DNA from: Schistosoma mansoni
Taxonomy: Eukaryota; Platyhelminthes; Trematoda; Strigeidida; Schistosomatidae
Direction: 5' to 3'
Assembly: GCF_000237925.1 (NCBI RefSeq)
Contig: NW_017386068.1
Location: 248,001 to 312,000 of the forward strand
Length of the DNA stretch: 64,000 nt
In this document: piece after piece, positions 63,333 through 64,000 of the stretch
How the letters are laid out: the number at the start of each line of letters is the position of its first letter
Numbering within the stretch: the first letter of the stretch is position 1
The notes under the pieces: generated by a model
Database searches by the model: none
Seen by the model: the letters and a program-made list of their open reading frames with translations, nothing else
Told to the model about the DNA's origin: nothing
Made by a program: the position numbers and the translations under genes

Positions 63333-63604
63333 TGTTGTGAATGAGAACACAGGTGAGGACAACCAACTATATATTTAGCACAAATTACAACGTTACTTGG
63401 TAAAATACGAAAAACCATGCTATGATACACTATTTGCAAAATGTTCTTCAATTGCTTCAGGCTTCATTGTTCCTGGATTTCCACACAAATTGCTTTTTAT
63501 TTCTGTTCTTCTCTTCTTGATCTTCTCAATCTTCTGCTGTCAGATATTCTATTCCTTACTCACCATATATACTACTTATGTCGATATCAGTAGCTCACAC
63601 CACA
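63333..63604 (-). repeat. 5' LTR of the Gypsy element (272 bp)
   Basis: Same sequence as 59204-59473 with one extra AT pair in TATATATTTAGC. Confidence 0.95.
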
Positions 63605-64000
63605 ATAGCATCCAGTTTGTGATATCAGTTATGTTTTATTTTTAAAAAAAAGTAACTGCAATATATCAACCTTGTTGAACGACTTACTATGCCTGTTATA
63701 TCCGATCTATATTATATTATTAAAATGTGTGTGATTGGCTTGTGAGAAATGATTTCTATCTATCATCTTATTATTATTATCAAATATTGACTAGGTATTT
63801 AATTACACCCATCTATGTATCATATAGAAATGATTTCATGGACTGAATTTTTTGTCATTACAGTATTTCATTCATAACTTATTCTTAATTACTTGACTGG
63901 ATAAACGTGGTTGTGGAAGTCAAGATACAAAGCTTAATAATACTTCTTCAACGTAACTATTGCGTAGTGACATTTCTTAGTATCATTATTTGAATATTGT
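63605..64000. other. no gene recognised
   Basis: AT-rich sequence beyond the LTR element; nothing supportable. Confidence 0.4.

Larger units (their letters stand above)
59204..63604 (-). mobile_element. Ty3/Gypsy LTR retrotransposon, whole-looking and young
   Basis: A 4.4-kb element on the minus strand, bounded by near-identical LTRs and holding one long gag-pol frame, a primer-binding site and a polypurine tract. Domain order gag, zinc knuckle, protease, reverse transcriptase, RNase H, integrase is that of Ty3/Gypsy (Metaviridae). The LTRs differ only by one 2-bp AT unit, so insertion must be recent. Base composition is much more GC-rich than the surroundings. No envelope gene was seen. A matching 5-bp target duplication was not found (flanks AGTAT and ATAGC), which hints at recombination or a flank change. 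It may be a known schistosome family (Saci-2, Saci-3 or Boudicca are candidates); I cannot assign it. Confidence 0.95.

Noticed and set aside
59655-63378. Many plus-strand open frames of 64-208 codons
   Set aside because: They are antisense shadows of the GC-rich Gypsy gag-pol frame.
1-64000. CRISPR arrays, operons or bacterial mobile elements
   Set aside because: The window is eukaryotic, with spliced genes and flatworm retroelements; no regularly spaced short repeats were seen.

Overview
The window looks like nuclear DNA of a trematode, very probably a Schistosoma blood fluke. It is AT-rich, with coding exons spread over kilobases, 32-35 nt micro-introns at the start of one gene, and repeats typical of schistosomes (Sm-alpha-type SINEs with hammerhead-ribozyme folds, RTE-like LINEs, Gypsy and other LTR elements). 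The exon 1 peptide and the full 184-residue chain of one superoxide dismutase also resemble, from memory, the signal-peptide Cu/Zn-SOD of schistosomes. The species cannot be fixed from the sequence alone.

Layout. 1-7.5 kb: no host gene seen, only a broken Gypsy-type gag relic (about 2.4-3.0 kb) and dispersed repeats. 7.56-8.18 kb (+): an intact 205-residue coiled-coil protein resembling axonemal DRC12/CCDC153. 11.06-23.48 kb (-): a complete 13-exon Greatwall/MASTL kinase gene, assembled by splice sites and phase into 754 codons. It has the family's split kinase domain and the two Thr-Pro sites of its long insert; old SINE and LINE pieces sit in its introns. 24.9-25.8 kb (-): weak evidence for another gene. 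28.1-30.7 kb (+): a composite of two decayed LINEs. 32.8-33.2 kb: a solo LTR with a perfect 5-bp target duplication. 34.8-36.3 kb: SINE copies, one carrying a hammerhead with an unmutated catalytic core.

37.98-43.07 kb (+) and 52.71-57.53 kb (-) hold two complete secreted Cu/Zn superoxide dismutase genes in convergent orientation, each with three exons and the same intron phases, so they are an inverted duplication. The 9.6 kb between them and the introns hold LINE, SINE, palindromic and solo-LTR insertions, plus a 200-N assembly gap inside an inverted repeat. 59.20-63.60 kb (-) is a whole-looking, very young Ty3/Gypsy LTR retrotransposon with nearly identical LTRs.

Function. The kinase would control mitotic entry by restraining PP2A-B55. 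The two SODs would protect a secretory or surface compartment from superoxide, a role tied to host oxidative attack in blood flukes. These genes are not an operon-like system. All exon boundaries were derived by hand from splice signals and reading phase and have not been tested against transcripts.
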